In this document: positions 13,623-24,932 of the stretch, piece after piece
Numbering within the stretch: position 1 is the first letter of the stretch
How the letters are laid out: every line of letters begins with the position of its first letter
Origin: Spirodela intermedia
Lineage: Eukaryota > Streptophyta > Magnoliopsida > Alismatales > Araceae
DNA length: 64,000 nt
Direction: 5' to 3'
NCBI GenBank assembly: GCA_902729315.2
Contig: LR746272.1
Location: 124,001 to 188,000, forward strand
Made by a program: the position numbers and the translations under genes
Notes under the pieces: generated by a model
Told to the model about the DNA's origin: nothing
Databases searched by the model: none
Seen by the model: only the letters and a program-made list of their open reading frames with translations

Positions 13623-14287
13623 CTTCTATTTCCGCTATGGAAGTCGCGCGCTCAGACCTCACGATCAGCTGCACAGATCCTCGACCCTGATCCTTGCCGA
13701 GTACCGCCTCCAGGTGAAGTGTGCGTTTCCCTCCTAGCCTCCCTCGTTCTTCAGTGGTTGAATTCCCTTCTCGTCAAAAGGCTGTCCGGACGGAGTGAAT
13801 TTCAGTCGTCCTCCTGTGTGTCGCGGTTGACTTGAACACAGATGGCGTGGGTCAAATTTTCCACCGTAGACAGGATAACTCGGAGGACGTTTTGGGCGTT
13901 CTTCACAAGTCCGCATTCGGATTTGGGGGGGTTGAACTTCAAAGGACTACTCGACTCGTCATCCGTCACCACCATTTCTGCGTTTCTTTCAAAGTCTTGC
14001 AGCTCAAGGCTCTCTCAGTGTGAAAGCCCTATGAAGTTTACGGCGTGAAATTTTATTGAATTTCAATTTTCCATTGACAACGTAATCTTTGATGTAGCAC
14101 TCCTCCTTTATTCCAATGCACTGTTTTATTGATTCTGTAAGTAGTTGTGATATCTTTGTGAGATTGCCTTGTTCGTTTCACATAAACTGGTGTCCACCAA
14201 CTCCACAGCTTGCTTGCAGTCATCTCTATTTTTTGCCCGAAAGCTTCATTCGTCTGCTCAATGCTATGAATCCTTCACAGGGAACAG
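12657..14287. promoter_or_regulatory. Divergent RPN5/NXD1 intergenic region and leaders
   Basis: RPN5 is transcribed leftward from about 13.1 kb or lower and NXD1 rightward from about 13.4 kb, so both depend on a short shared promoter. The NXD1 leader has a compound TCTC/TCTG microsatellite at 13543-13619. A 17-codon uORF runs from ATG 13637 to TGA 13688-13690. A probable leader intron has its donor at 13714 and acceptor at 14280, joining to the bases just before ATG 14288. I saw no TATA box I would trust. The same arrangement is kept in copy 2. Confidence 0.5.
13543..13619. repeat. Compound TCTC/TCTG microsatellite
   Basis: Alternating CT and TCTG units lie in the predicted 5' leader of NXD1. 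A matching array in copy 2 lies at about 62450-62526 with the same pattern. Confidence 0.85.
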
Positions 14288-16959
14288 ATGGGATCTGCAG
14301 ATGTCACCGAGTCTCAGTTCACCTCAGACTATGCTCACGGACCTCCATGGGTGTTCAAAGGCAGGCAAGACACACGCTGCTTCAAGTTTTTACTGATGTT
14401 TCTAAAGCCCGTTTTGACCCATGGATTGACGATTGCAGTGTCAATTTTCTATATTTTCTCAGAGCGCTCTATCAGCTTCATCTCGTGAAGAAAGAAATCG
14501 CCTGTAAGTTAATCCCTAAAGAGCTGAAACTGGTGGAAGCATTTGGGTAAGGGCCTTCACAATGCAATGCTTTCTCCTTGGGTCTTCGAAAGTCACATCG
14601 CTTTGGAGATTCTTTTTCCTCATCGGTCGGAAGTTTACCTTCTTGCTTGCTTTTGAACACAAGCATCCATATTGCAGATACACGCTCGGTGGTCTGTTTC
14701 TTGCTCACTATGATGCCAGTCCAGCTGGGGTATTTGACGAGGTTGGCCATGTTTGACTGGTTTTATCGTTATTTTTGCCCAAATAGTCAGCTAAATGGAT
14801 AAGTTGTCTGGGGAGAGTAGTACTCATGGGATATACCATCTGTATTTCTCAGACATAGGGAATTCGTGCAGTATGCAGCACATGACTCGATTGCCCTCCT
14901 GGTTTGATTCTCTTGTTATTCGGTAAGTTATGGGAGATTATAACTGACTCAAGATTGCGCTGTTCTGTCTCTATTCCCAGCTCGTGGTCATTTCAGGCAT
15001 CGTGTGGAATCCTCCAACCTCATGCGCGTACGTTTCTTTATTATGCCTATTATTTTCCAAATGTCCGCGGTCATGATATATACAGGCATTTTTCATCTTT
15101 GGAGTTGAGCTGATTTTTGATAAATGGTATTGGAATTTCTTTCTGATAGATGGGCGACCAGGGTTCTAGTCAGTAGTCATGAAGCATGCCGGCATGGAAG
15201 AAAGGTGGGACACAGGAGGATTTCTCATAAGATGTTGCCATCTGTTTGACCCTTGTGTATGTGATTTTCGCTTTCTTACAGGAAATAGGACTTCCAAGCC
15301 ATTTTGCTGAATTTTCAAAGGTAAAATTCGATAGAAATATATGCTTCTCATACACTTCGCAAGGGCTATTTGATGCACATTCGTTATGTGGACGAGTGAT
15401 TGAGCCTAGAGCTTCGGATGCATTTTCTTTTGGATTGTCGCATGAGCCTTTCATTAGAAAAATGTATCGATTAGTTTGAAATTTTAGACAAGTCACCATT
15501 TCTGAAAATCAGATTCACATGATAACTTATTATGAGATAGTATGCCTTGACTCGCAACTGGGTTCACATGAACGGAATCCTCTGTGCGCTAGGAATATGA
15601 ATCCGCGCCATTTTAATGATGACAGTCATCATGGAAAAAACTATTGAGTAGAATTCCATGTATATGCTAAGAATATGCATCTGTCTTCGTTTTTGGACTA
15701 TGAAAATTCTTCAGACAATCATCATGGTGGAGACTACGGTTATAATGCACAGTACTAAATGTATTGCGGCATGCAACTGAGAACCAATAGGCAATAAGTG
15801 AACTGAGAACAAATAGGCAATGAGTGAACTGAATGTAGTCACATTTTAATCTTTGTGGTAGCCAGTAATGAGGCCATCTTCATCAACTTACAGAAGCTGG
15901 GAGACAGCGCGTGCAGATTCACCCGTTGTATCGGCATTCTGATGTCAATATTTCCATCTATTTCTCGTTGAGAGAGAATGCCTAACAACATGGTGTCCTT
16001 CGTCAGTGCAGTCTACAGAGAGCTTACAGAGACCTAGAAAGAAAGGCAGAGGAGCCCTGGGTTTGACTAAACCCGGCTCTGCCTTTTCTATCCCAGAAAC
16101 TCGTCCAGGGACCCAGGTGATCGAGTTCAGGGATGATGCTGCAACTCCCCTTTGTAACATTACCCTGCCTCTCGGTGGTGAGTGAGGTTTACCTCTGTGG
16201 ATCATTTTAGTTCAGTTTGAAATGCGGAGTTCATAGATGGGAAATCCCATTCTTTCTGATTTGCAATTGTTTTCATTTCTCGGGCGACGAGCTTGGTGGC
16301 GGCAGTGCTCGAAGCTAGAGAGGACAAAAGATGGATGGGGCCCGTGATCAAGTTCTCTCTTCCGAGTTTCAGGTCAGATTCTCGCCACCCACTTTGAGAT
16401 ATGAAATTGCCGGCTGCTCTGAGCGATCGATCTTTGACGGCTGATGTTCTGCTGCATGAAATGATTACAGCGGCAGAACCGTGCATAATCCTCTCCTCCT
16501 CAAGTACTCGTGCCATGTGAAGTGCAGGTCTGTTTCTCCTTCTCTCAATCTCAACCATAGCGTACGAGGGGGGTGGGGGAAGGGGGGGCGGATCTATGTT
16601 ATTGTTGTCTGGTCCGTGGTGGTCTCATTGGCTGATTTGGTAGCCAGTCGCCTTCCTATGTGATCTTGGCGGAGGGCACGGGCACGAGTACCTGAGAAGC
16701 TTGAGATCAAAGCTTGTTAGCAGCGGCATCTTTCTGGTGCAGGGTGCGACCGGTGGAGCCCGCCAGGCTGTACGCTCCGGGGAGCGGGAATCGGAACGAC
16801 GGCGAAGAAGGGAAATCCGCTCAGCCCGCCGGCGACGAGGCTTCTCGAAGCCTCGGGGTCTCCGTGCTACTGTCCAAACCCATCCTGGCTCTCGAGTTCA
16901 GTTCGCTCGAGATGCGGGTCGGAGCGCCTTCGGTTGTTGGCGGACCTCCTGCGGGTTGA
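14288..16959 (+). CDS. NXD1: Protein NEOXANTHIN-DEFICIENT 1, copy 1
   Basis: NXD1 family, required for neoxanthin production from violaxanthin in plastids; its biochemical role is not settled. Exons read: 14288-14364, 14463-14546, 14678-14741, 14981-15027, 15150-15204, 15282-15320, an uncertain segment within 15894-16177, 16306-16372, 16471-16527, 16743-16959. Family blocks in order are PPWVFKGRALYQLHLVK, IPKELKLVEAFGYTLGG, DASPAGVFDELVVISGIVWN, EACRHGRKEIGLPSHFAEFS, CNITLPLG, RWMGPVIKFSLPSFSGRT, LLLKYSCHVKCRVRPVEPAR and a C-terminal VSVLLSKPILALEF. The first intron uses a GC donor (14365-14366). Between 15894 and 16177 two or more splice choices keep the frame, and one short internal intron is probable. 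This copy is complete; copy 2 is cut by the window end. Confidence 0.9.
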
Positions 16960-17162
16960 GGACGACGAGGGCCTTCGCTGGAACTGCCGGGGGCCGGCGG
17001 CGTCTGCGTCGTCGAGAACGAGACGCTTTTGACTCTCACACGCTCTTCTACTTCTGTGGGTTGGGCTTTGTGCCCCCTCTAAAACTGCCTGATTTCTGAC
17101 GTGTCTCATCCTCCGGTCTTGACTTCCGTCCATACGCTCTCTTTTCTTTCATCTCTCATATA

Positions 17163-17212
<50 letters not shown>

Positions 17213-18721
17213 TCCCTGGTGATCCACTTCGACGCGGGAGAGAAAAAGGCACGAACTACTCCAGAGAGACGAGGGAAACGACAGTGATCGGCGCAGGAAA
17301 TTGCGGGGGCCTAAGAAGAGGAGAAAAGGCGAGGACTGCTGGCGAGGCGGCCGCGGGTGGATGCCCTAATCACCCGATTGCCCCTTCCATCGTGCGACTC
17401 AGCCTCGCCTCGGGGAGTTTTGACGACGACGACTCCTTGACTGCACCCGGAAGACCTGGTTCCTTTCTCCTCCATCTCCCTCTGTCTCCGTCTCATATAA
17501 CGAAGGGCTCGACCGGTCAACTGTGCCGTGTGTCACATGCCCCGATAGGTTGGAGTCGTTTCTTCTTTTCCTTCGGCGCCTGGTTAGAATTTTGGGTGTG
17601 CGTGCTCTTGCGAGATATGCGCTCTAGGGCTACTCGTCTCGACTCTGCCAGTTCTTCAGCATGTTTCCGGCGTAATGCATTCAAATTCTCCGAGTACTAC
17701 AAGAAGTGAGGACGTCCCTTGAGTGGTGGATGGAAACGGCCAGGTGCGCGACGTTTTATCCGAGCAACTCGTAATCTTTTCCCATGCCTGACCTAGAGTT
17801 TCCATTTTCCGCCTGTCGTGATCTGGCTTGCCAGGCTTTTCATCTCTTTGCCAAATCGTGCATCGCCGAAAACATGTGATATAGTATGCGAGATTCCTCG
17901 GTAATTCTTCGCCTTTCTGTGTTCATTTATGTCTTGGAAAGTATTCATTTACGAAAGGGAATGTCTTCTTGGCCAATCTCCTTCCCGAAATAATGATTCC
18001 TTATTTTCAAAGCAGACATGGTGCAAACATAAATGTTGTCAGCAAACATAGAGCAGAATGAAATGACGCAGTCCTTAAGTTCCGTGAGGAGTGTCATCCT
18101 GACGTGGATACAGAAATGTTGTAACCTCTTTCATTGTTTTCACTCGGGCATTACTGGGTGTTTCGGTTTAAGACAATGGCGTCATCTTGGTTAAGGCACA
18201 TGTTCATTGCTAGATTCCATCTGTCTGATATCGAGGGGTGACGTTCAGTGTTTTGGAATAAAAACGCTTTCTTTTTGACATCAATTGATTAAAAAAGAAG
18301 AAGTTAGGGAACGATACGAAAATAACTCAGCAATTGCAAATATATTGATATCTTATTGATCGCCACTTATGGGCGGCTGAATTATTTTTCTTGAATGTGG
18401 AGGTTTGAGGTTATTTGAAGCAGTACAGGCGTATGATATTTCTAAAAGTATCTCGTGTGTTGCCCCAGTCGTTGAGTATATATTAAATATGGGCTCGTCT
18501 TGTTTCACCGTTTTATTCTTTTGTTTTTGGCATTCTTTTGGAGATTGAGAGTACAGGCCTCTAAGTTTGAGCCATATTTTTTGACAGGGTTTAACAGTTT
18601 AGGGAAAGTCTTCTCCAGAATCCATTTCCCTATTGAATTGCCTCTTTTACAGCGGCTAGTTTTTTCCACATCATAGAGGAAGTGCTTCCGTCACTTAATT
18701 CTATGTTCAATTGTCAATACA
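16960..18721 (+). other. NXD1 3' flank and UBP26 upstream/leader region
   Basis: No gene is supported. The NXD1 3' UTR lies at the left. A TATATATC stretch at about 17158 precedes a long (CT)n tract (17165-17209), which fits the core promoter and leader of the downstream UBP26-like gene. The open frame at 17101-17709 starts in the microsatellite, has biased composition and resembles no family. A leader intron probably spans part of 17.7-18.7 kb, because the first coding exon starts at 18722 without a GC-rich leader. Confidence 0.4.
17165..17209. repeat. (CT)n microsatellite
   Basis: About 22 CT units lie just downstream of a TA-rich stretch, in the probable UBP26 leader. Confidence 0.9.
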
Positions 18722-20524
18722 ATGAGTAGACAAACTACTCGTAGCAAAAAAAGGCATAAGGCTGACGATGGCGATAATACTCCTGGGATACTGAGGTTAG
18801 TCACTTTTTTTCTTTTTTTATATATATTAACTAATAATTGCACGTGTTTATTAATAGTTTTTTGTCTTTTTAGGAGGATTCATCTATCTGGTGAGCTTAC
18901 CCATAATGACATTTGCCAACTCTATTCAATCAACAAACCTCTTTGTCAGGGTTGCCGTGTAAATTCCAGGGACTCCCCAAACTGCTTCTGTGGCCTGGTT
19001 CCATCCTCTAGTGGAGCTAGAAAAAGCGGCTTGTGGCAGAAGCTTTCAGATCTTATTTCTTCTCTTCTTGGTCCAGACCCAAATGAGGATCACCGCTTAC
19101 CCAGAGAAAGACCTGCTGGACTGACTAATGTTGGGGCAACTTGCTATGCGAATAGTATACTTCAGTGTTTGTATATGAATATATCTTTCAGAGCTGGTAT
19201 CTTCTCTGTTGAGTCAGATCTCCTGAAGCAGCATCCTGTTTTGGATCAACTAGCACGTCTCTTTGCCCTACTGCATTCCGGAGAAAAGGCTGTTATTGAC
19301 TCACTCCCATTTGTTAAGACATTGGAGTTGGACAAGGGTGCTCAGCAAGATAGTCATGAGTTTCTCACTTTATTTCTTTCTTTACTGGAGCGGTCTCTAA
19401 GCCATTCAGAAGTTTCTAAAGCAAGAACTCTTGTTCAAGATCTATTTCGTGGGAGTGTGTCACATGTGACGCGGTAAGAGATTCTTTTAAGCTTCTCACT
19501 TTAACAAGAAATACAGCGTTTGGAATACATATGGGTTTTTTAGTTTTGATTGTTTCCGTTTTTTTTCCTTGTTTCCATTTGCGTCTGTGGAATGTTTACT
19601 TTAATTAATGGAAAATCTCTTTTGTCTAACTAGTAACGAAATCGTGTATCCATCTATATCAATATGTCTAAAGAATCCCCGAAATGCCTCAAAGGGCACC
19701 AGATATCCCCTTCTTAGTCCAGTCACCTGGGCAACTCGTCTGTATTTGTGGTAGCTGCCTTTGTAAGGGAGATGATTGAGGTCCTCTCTTCTTCTGAACA
19801 CTAATAATGCGTCATTATTATGTTTTACCCTGGGTAAAGTATCTGACTGGTAGCTTTTGAAGAATTCTCAAACCAGTCGCTTGATGAATAGTAAAATTGC
19901 TCAGTTACTTTTGTTCTCAATATCATCCTAGACAGGTCCATGAAAGATGCTGAATTTAGGATAGGGTCTTATCAATTGCCAAATTTTTTCTGGAAGGGTA
20001 CATGTACATCCCCTTCATCGATAAAATATGAGGATCTCTGTTTCTATTAGTAAGGGAGCGTCCTATCATCAGATCTTTTAGTACAACAAGGTTACTGGTG
20101 GGTGAGGGTGTCAAATTTCCCAGCTCTTTCTTTCGCAGCGGGATTCATATTAAATTCGGTTTCTGTTTATTTCTACTGAATTTCAAAGTTACTTTTCAGA
20201 TAATAATAAGGCTGCTTATGTTTGGGTTATCTATATGTTGGGGAATAATTGGTCTATAACACATTTTCTTTTTCAAGGTGCTCAGTATGTGGGAAAGATT
20301 CTGAAGCTTCTTCAAAGATGGATGACTTCTACGGACTGGAGTTGAACATTAAGGGATTGGACAATTTAAATGCTAGTTTGGATGATTACCTTAGTGTAGA
20401 ACAACTCTCTGGGGAAAATCAATATTTCTGTCAGGCATGTGGAAAAAGAGTTGACGCAACCCGTTGTATTAAATTGCATGCACTCCCCCCTATTCTTATT
20501 TTTCAGCTCAAACGCTATGACTTT
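18722..20524 (+). CDS. UBP26: UBP26-like ubiquitin-specific protease, 5' part only
   Basis: USP-family deubiquitinase of the UBP26/SUP32 (USP48-like) type, which in Arabidopsis removes ubiquitin from histone H2B and affects heterochromatin and seed development. Exons 18722-18795, 18874-19473 and 20278-20524 encode about 307 aa, then the reading runs into Ns. The N-terminal region has the motifs NKPLCQGC and [10 protein letters not shown]. The Cys box [13 protein letters not shown] places the catalytic Cys at about 115, and the QQDSHEFL box is at 182-189. Two CxxC pairs (CSVCGK, CQACGK) form the finger zinc site, followed by [14 protein letters not shown]. The His box, the rest of the USP domain and the C-terminal ubiquitin-like region are absent. 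Nothing to the right of the gap resembles the missing part, so the gene is either interrupted by a misjoin or truncated by the retroelement. Confidence 0.9.
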
Positions 20525-20534
20525 NNNNNNNNNN
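20525..20534. other. Assembly gap (10 N)
   Basis: Ten Ns lie inside UBP26 exon 3. Composition switches at once from coding to AT-rich repeat DNA on the right side, so the true distance and even the adjacency are unknown. Confidence 0.99.
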
Positions 20535-20599
20535 AAATTGGATTTCCTACATCAACATGATGCTGAACCCATCTTTCTCCTTTAAGTGATGAGCTCAAA

Positions 20600-23500
20600 G
20601 AGAAAAATGATAATTATTATATTCTTAGATTATTATATCCTTTAAGATTATTATATTTTTATTTATTTCATCTTCCACATAAATTAATAAAAACAATCAT
20701 TCAAGAGGAGATCCAAATGAAGATAAATGAATTATAAAATTATTATGAATATCAATTGTATAAGAGAACTAGTTAGTTGATTCACTTAACTAAATGAATC
20801 AACTTAGTAACCTTCAATCGCATTTAGGGGAGAGAGAAAGGGGAAGATTTATGTGCGACATAAGATACAACATGTACTCCCAAAATTATTGAATAGTATA
20901 ACAGTATCCTTGACATCTGCAAAGTCACTTGAAAACACTAGAGAAACAAAGTATCATAAGGTTAAATATTTTCAAATAAAGAGACTAAATCTACTTAAAA
21001 TTTAGAATATTTTACAAGTCAACTAAATGTCAACTAAGAAAAGATTCAAGAAACATAATCTTATCATTTCAATTCCAAAAATCGAATTCCTAGAACATAA
21101 CAAACATATCTTGTGAAGCTTTGATAAATAATTTTACATTGCATCACCATATGCTCTCTTGCATGCTCCAAAGAACATTTGTCTTTATAATTGTCTCTTA
21201 GCAACAATGCTACAATGCCCAAGGTTCCTTGAGTCTCCAAATGTTTACCTATTCAAGGTATCACATCATCTAGGAAATCTGAACCATCTAGAAAAGATAG
21301 TCACTTATTGGCTATTTCTAGGTGAGCCAACATAGCAAGTTAGCCCTATAGATACAATCTAAGAAAAAATGTGTAAAATCCTAGTGTTAAATTCCCCCCC
21401 TCTTTCAGAAAGCCATCTTGTTTACTTAGTATCAACATGCACCACATGTATCTTTCACCCCAAATTTTAAACGAAGTTCTATTTTCAGCTTACTACTGTA
21501 TAAAAGACTTGTATACAATCAACATGTATTCACCCTAAACCATCAACAAAATAATATAATAATTCAGGAAACAAAAAATATATGCAGTTATTATGCATGA
21601 TCCTTTTGTGCTCGTGTCAATGTAGAAAAGTTAAACCTTTTAGACAACTAATTGATATCATACTCAAAACTATAGAAGGACCTTGCATATTACTTATATA
21701 TGACTTTTTCGTTGTCTTCATTGAACAAAGCCATTTAGTTTAAACATTCCTCTATCATTATCTAAATGCACATGTAAGAACTAAGTTTTTACTTCAATCA
21801 ATATAATTCTAACTCACATATAGATACCATTCCAAGCATAGCTTTGATTAAATAGTGATTTACCAAATGAGGGAGTGTCATTAAAGTCAAATTCTTTTCC
21901 ATTATCTGAATTCATTTGCAAAAAGATGAGTACTATATTTGGCTCTCTCTCTTATAAATAAGACTTCTTTTTTTCTATACACATACTTGTAGCTAATTAT
22001 CCTCTTGCTCTCATAAAGTTTAACTTTATTCATAAGTTTCATTATTTTGAAGAGAATACTCATTTTCTTTTATAGCATTCCTCTGTTATACATTTTGCAT
22101 CCTCATAATTGCCTTTTCAAATGTCATAAATGTTGAAAGATATGATAAGAAAAGCTCATGGCACTATATTAACAAATTTCAAATGTACTTCTTTAAATGT
22201 CTTGTGGCAACAAAATATCTTTGAATTTGGTTGTACAATACAATCCCCATCTCTTATAGATTCTTATCAATTTCTACTTGTTGTCACTTATTTCTTATTC
22301 AACCTTTCTTAATTGAACTATTGGTATAATTCTCATTTGAAAACTTATGTTAAACTTTGTTCGTCATACTCTCTTAAGCCTTGCGATTTTAGTTATAAGA
22401 TTCTACAACTCCTAATCCATGATACTCTCCTGATATCACAAAAAGTATATGTATTGAACTTAGCATTAAGCTTTGTGTACTCAACATTTTGCATCAATAT
22501 AACCAACATTCTGAAATAAGTATATTGGAGTACTATGGTGATTTATTAGACCAAATCTCTTTGATTGCTTTGAATCAATGATGTAGAAGCCAAGTGATTC
22601 ACCAAAAAACACAGCTTGTTAATTATCCTGACCAAAAATTTCATAAAAGTTCTTGTAAATAATCTCTTACTGCATGCTCTATCAAGTCTTGTCATATTCA
22701 TCCTTTCAGCTACTTTAATTTTTATGTTGTACAGAAGAGAGTATAATGAAATTATCATCTCTTTTTAGACAAAAGATCTCACAATAGTAGGAGCCTCATT
22801 CTCTGGCATTGTCATGGCTAAAAACTTTAACCTATTTTTATATTTTTTTCAGCTTTAATCTTTTACGGTCTTAATGAATCTGTCTTTGAAAAATAGACAA
22901 ATGCTTTCTTTCATAAGTCATCCATAAAAATAATAAAATATTTTCCTCCATTAGTAATGACTAAAGATAAATCCTAACCATTTGAATGTGAATACTAAAG
23001 AATATATAATTTTTCAATTTTGTGTCCCTTTATAGCAATGTATTCACCTTTTCAATCTTAAAATTACATTAGCTCTTGATATAGAAACAACTACTTGGAT
23101 CACATAAGGATGAAAGCCTTTTTGTCAAGTCAATTATACCAATGATATTTGGCCAAGTCCTCATAACTCTATCAAACATCTCATTTTTACATCTCCTATC
23201 CTAATACTTTGCACTTTGATTTATTCCTTGTCATAACTTTACTTCTGTTATGAGATGAATAAGAATTAAATCAATCTATAAATGGGAACAGATGTTCGGA
23301 ACATTCAAAATCAAAAAACTATGCAATAGAATAATATCTCTCTAAGGATATTGTTACAACATTTCGTCTCTTTTCTAAACCATGGGACTACAAAAAACTA
23401 TTTCATCACTCAACTACATGAACTGTTCAAGTTTAACAGAATCTACTTGCTAATGACCTCCTTACTTGTGGTAGCAACATTTATCATTTCATTTTGACTT

Positions 23501-23720
23501 GGATCTTGAACAAGTATTCTTTCTACCTTTGATTCTTGAACTTATTGGATAATATAGTAAATGTGACATCTTACATCTTCAGGTATCTTTTTAATATAAT
23601 ATGATAGTCTTCAAAAGATTATAGGACATAGACAATGATGAAATGAAATGAAGAGACTGGTCCTTTTCTCTACCTTAAGTTCTAAACTATACAGTTATGA
23701 AATCAACTTATTAAACATAT
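20600..23720 (-). mobile_element. Decayed Ty1/copia retrotransposon, antisense
   Basis: AT-rich DNA with no intact ORF. On the minus strand, copia polyprotein pieces appear in the expected order. A gag-pre-integrase-like stretch (KCKVLG, DKKAFHP-like) lies at about 23110-23240. An integrase-core start, NGGKYFIIFMDD, is at 22912-22950. The integrase end VAERMNMTRLDRAC with LVNHLASTS is at about 22560-22715. A further SDNGKEFD-like match near 21890 is weaker and out of the usual spacing. Stops and frameshifts are frequent. No terminal repeats or target-site duplication were recognised. The left end runs into the assembly gap and the right end is a sharp composition change near 23720. Confidence 0.75.
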
Positions 23721-24645
23721 TCATGTGCACCGCTGAGGCTAATCCTCGGCCCCGTCTTGCTTCTGTTTTCCCGACGAATTGCGGTCTCACTCACTTTGCA
23801 TCTTACCCTGAATCTTTCCCCCGCTTCTGAAAGGATTCCTTCTTGGACTAGCATGGCATTTGATGGCGCGGCGGTCTGAGGAGAGACCAAGGCCACATGA
23901 TTGAAATTTGCCCCTGGACTGCCCGAATCAAGTCCTGATTTGGCTACTCGGCCTTTACGGAAGAAGATATTTTTGAAATCATGACCAAAAGTCACAAAAT
24001 TCATCAGATGAGAACGACATGGAATTGGATCTTGCGGACTGTCCTGATAGCTAGTTACCGGCTGAAAGAATCAAGAGTAGACCCAGCAGAGCACCACATT
24101 GAAAGCCTCGGACAGCGCTCTCTGCGCGATCGGTAACGACACTTCTACTCGAGACCAGAGCTCTGTTCATGGGATACCCAGTTCCCACCTGACGCTACTC
24201 GATCCTGCGTACAGGAATGTTCCCGTGCTTTTACTTCGAGTCGCATGGTGGTGGTGGCGACTACATGGACCTGGCGGCAGAGAGTGGGAGATTCAGTCGT
24301 CGAATCACTCGATAGTTTCCAGAGCTCATTTCGGTCCTGTCAATCAGGCCAAGCATAGTGGCGTATGCTCCTCTCGATCCACTTGCTTTGGCATTTGAAC
24401 TCCCCAAATAGAGAATTAAGCGAACGACGTATGTGGACAGTGGAACTCACGCAGTTTCGAGGAGAAGGGTCGGGGGATCCCATCTCGCCCTACGTTTTCG
24501 TGCTGGTAAAAACTCAAATGTGGCAGAAGAACCCGCCAAGTACAAACAAAAACTAGCGGCAGGGATTGCCATGGCGCACTGCTTACCAATGTTTACCAAG
24601 TCAAACATGGAATTCCTTGTTCAAGATGAGGCAGGAGGGGGAGCG

Positions 24646-24707
<62 letters not shown>

Positions 24708-24866
24708 TGGCATCCTGCTCTCGATCCCTACGCATGCAGGCCTCGCATAATCCCATGGGCATAGCCGCATACCATCACAAGAGAAAAAAGAGAAAGAGGA
24801 AGGATAGCAGCACCCTCAAACGCCAACTCCAACACAGAAAGGACTTTGGCATCCTGCTCTCGATCC
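23721..24866. other. 3' flank of the FAX gene
   Basis: GC-normal DNA right of the copia remnant. It contains a (GA)n microsatellite (24649-24704) and the extra copy of the FAX terminal exon. No separate gene is supported; the short frames here match no family I recognise. Confidence 0.5.
24649..24704. repeat. (GA)n microsatellite
   Basis: About 28 GA units abut the left copy of the duplicated FAX exon segment. Confidence 0.9.
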
Positions 24867-24932
24867 CTACGCATGCAGGCCTCGCATAATCCCATGGGCA
24901 TAGCCGCATACCATCACAAGAGAAAAAAGAGA
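24703..24932. repeat. Partial tandem duplication of FAX last exon
   Basis: Bases 24703-24793 and 24842-24932 are identical over 91 bp, at a 139-bp spacing. On the minus strand each encodes the same C-terminal end (LFSLVMVCGYAHGIMRGLHA, stop). The right copy is continuous with the rest of exon 3 and is the one used. The left copy would lie in the 3' UTR. Confidence 0.92.

Larger units (their letters stand above)
1..15093. repeat. Segmental duplication, copy 1 (CAX-RPN5-NXD1 block)
   Basis: Base 1 aligns with 49125 and base 15093 with 64000, in the same orientation and with introns, UTRs and intergenic DNA included. The offset drifts from 49124 to 48907 because of small indels. Every coding exon of the CAX and RPN5 genes, and the NXD1 exons visible in both copies, has the same length in the two copies. 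Homology runs to both window edges, so neither outer boundary of this copy is seen. Origin (tandem duplication or allelic duplicate in the assembly) is undecided. Confidence 0.97.

Noticed and set aside
17101-17709. 202-aa plus-strand open frame
   Set aside because: It begins next to a CT microsatellite (a Leu/Ser run), has no domain, and lies where a UBP26 leader is expected.
21860-21930. Second copia integrase motif (SDNGKEFD) as proof of a nested element
   Set aside because: A single short match, out of expected order, in AT-rich DNA; it could be chance or a rearranged fragment.
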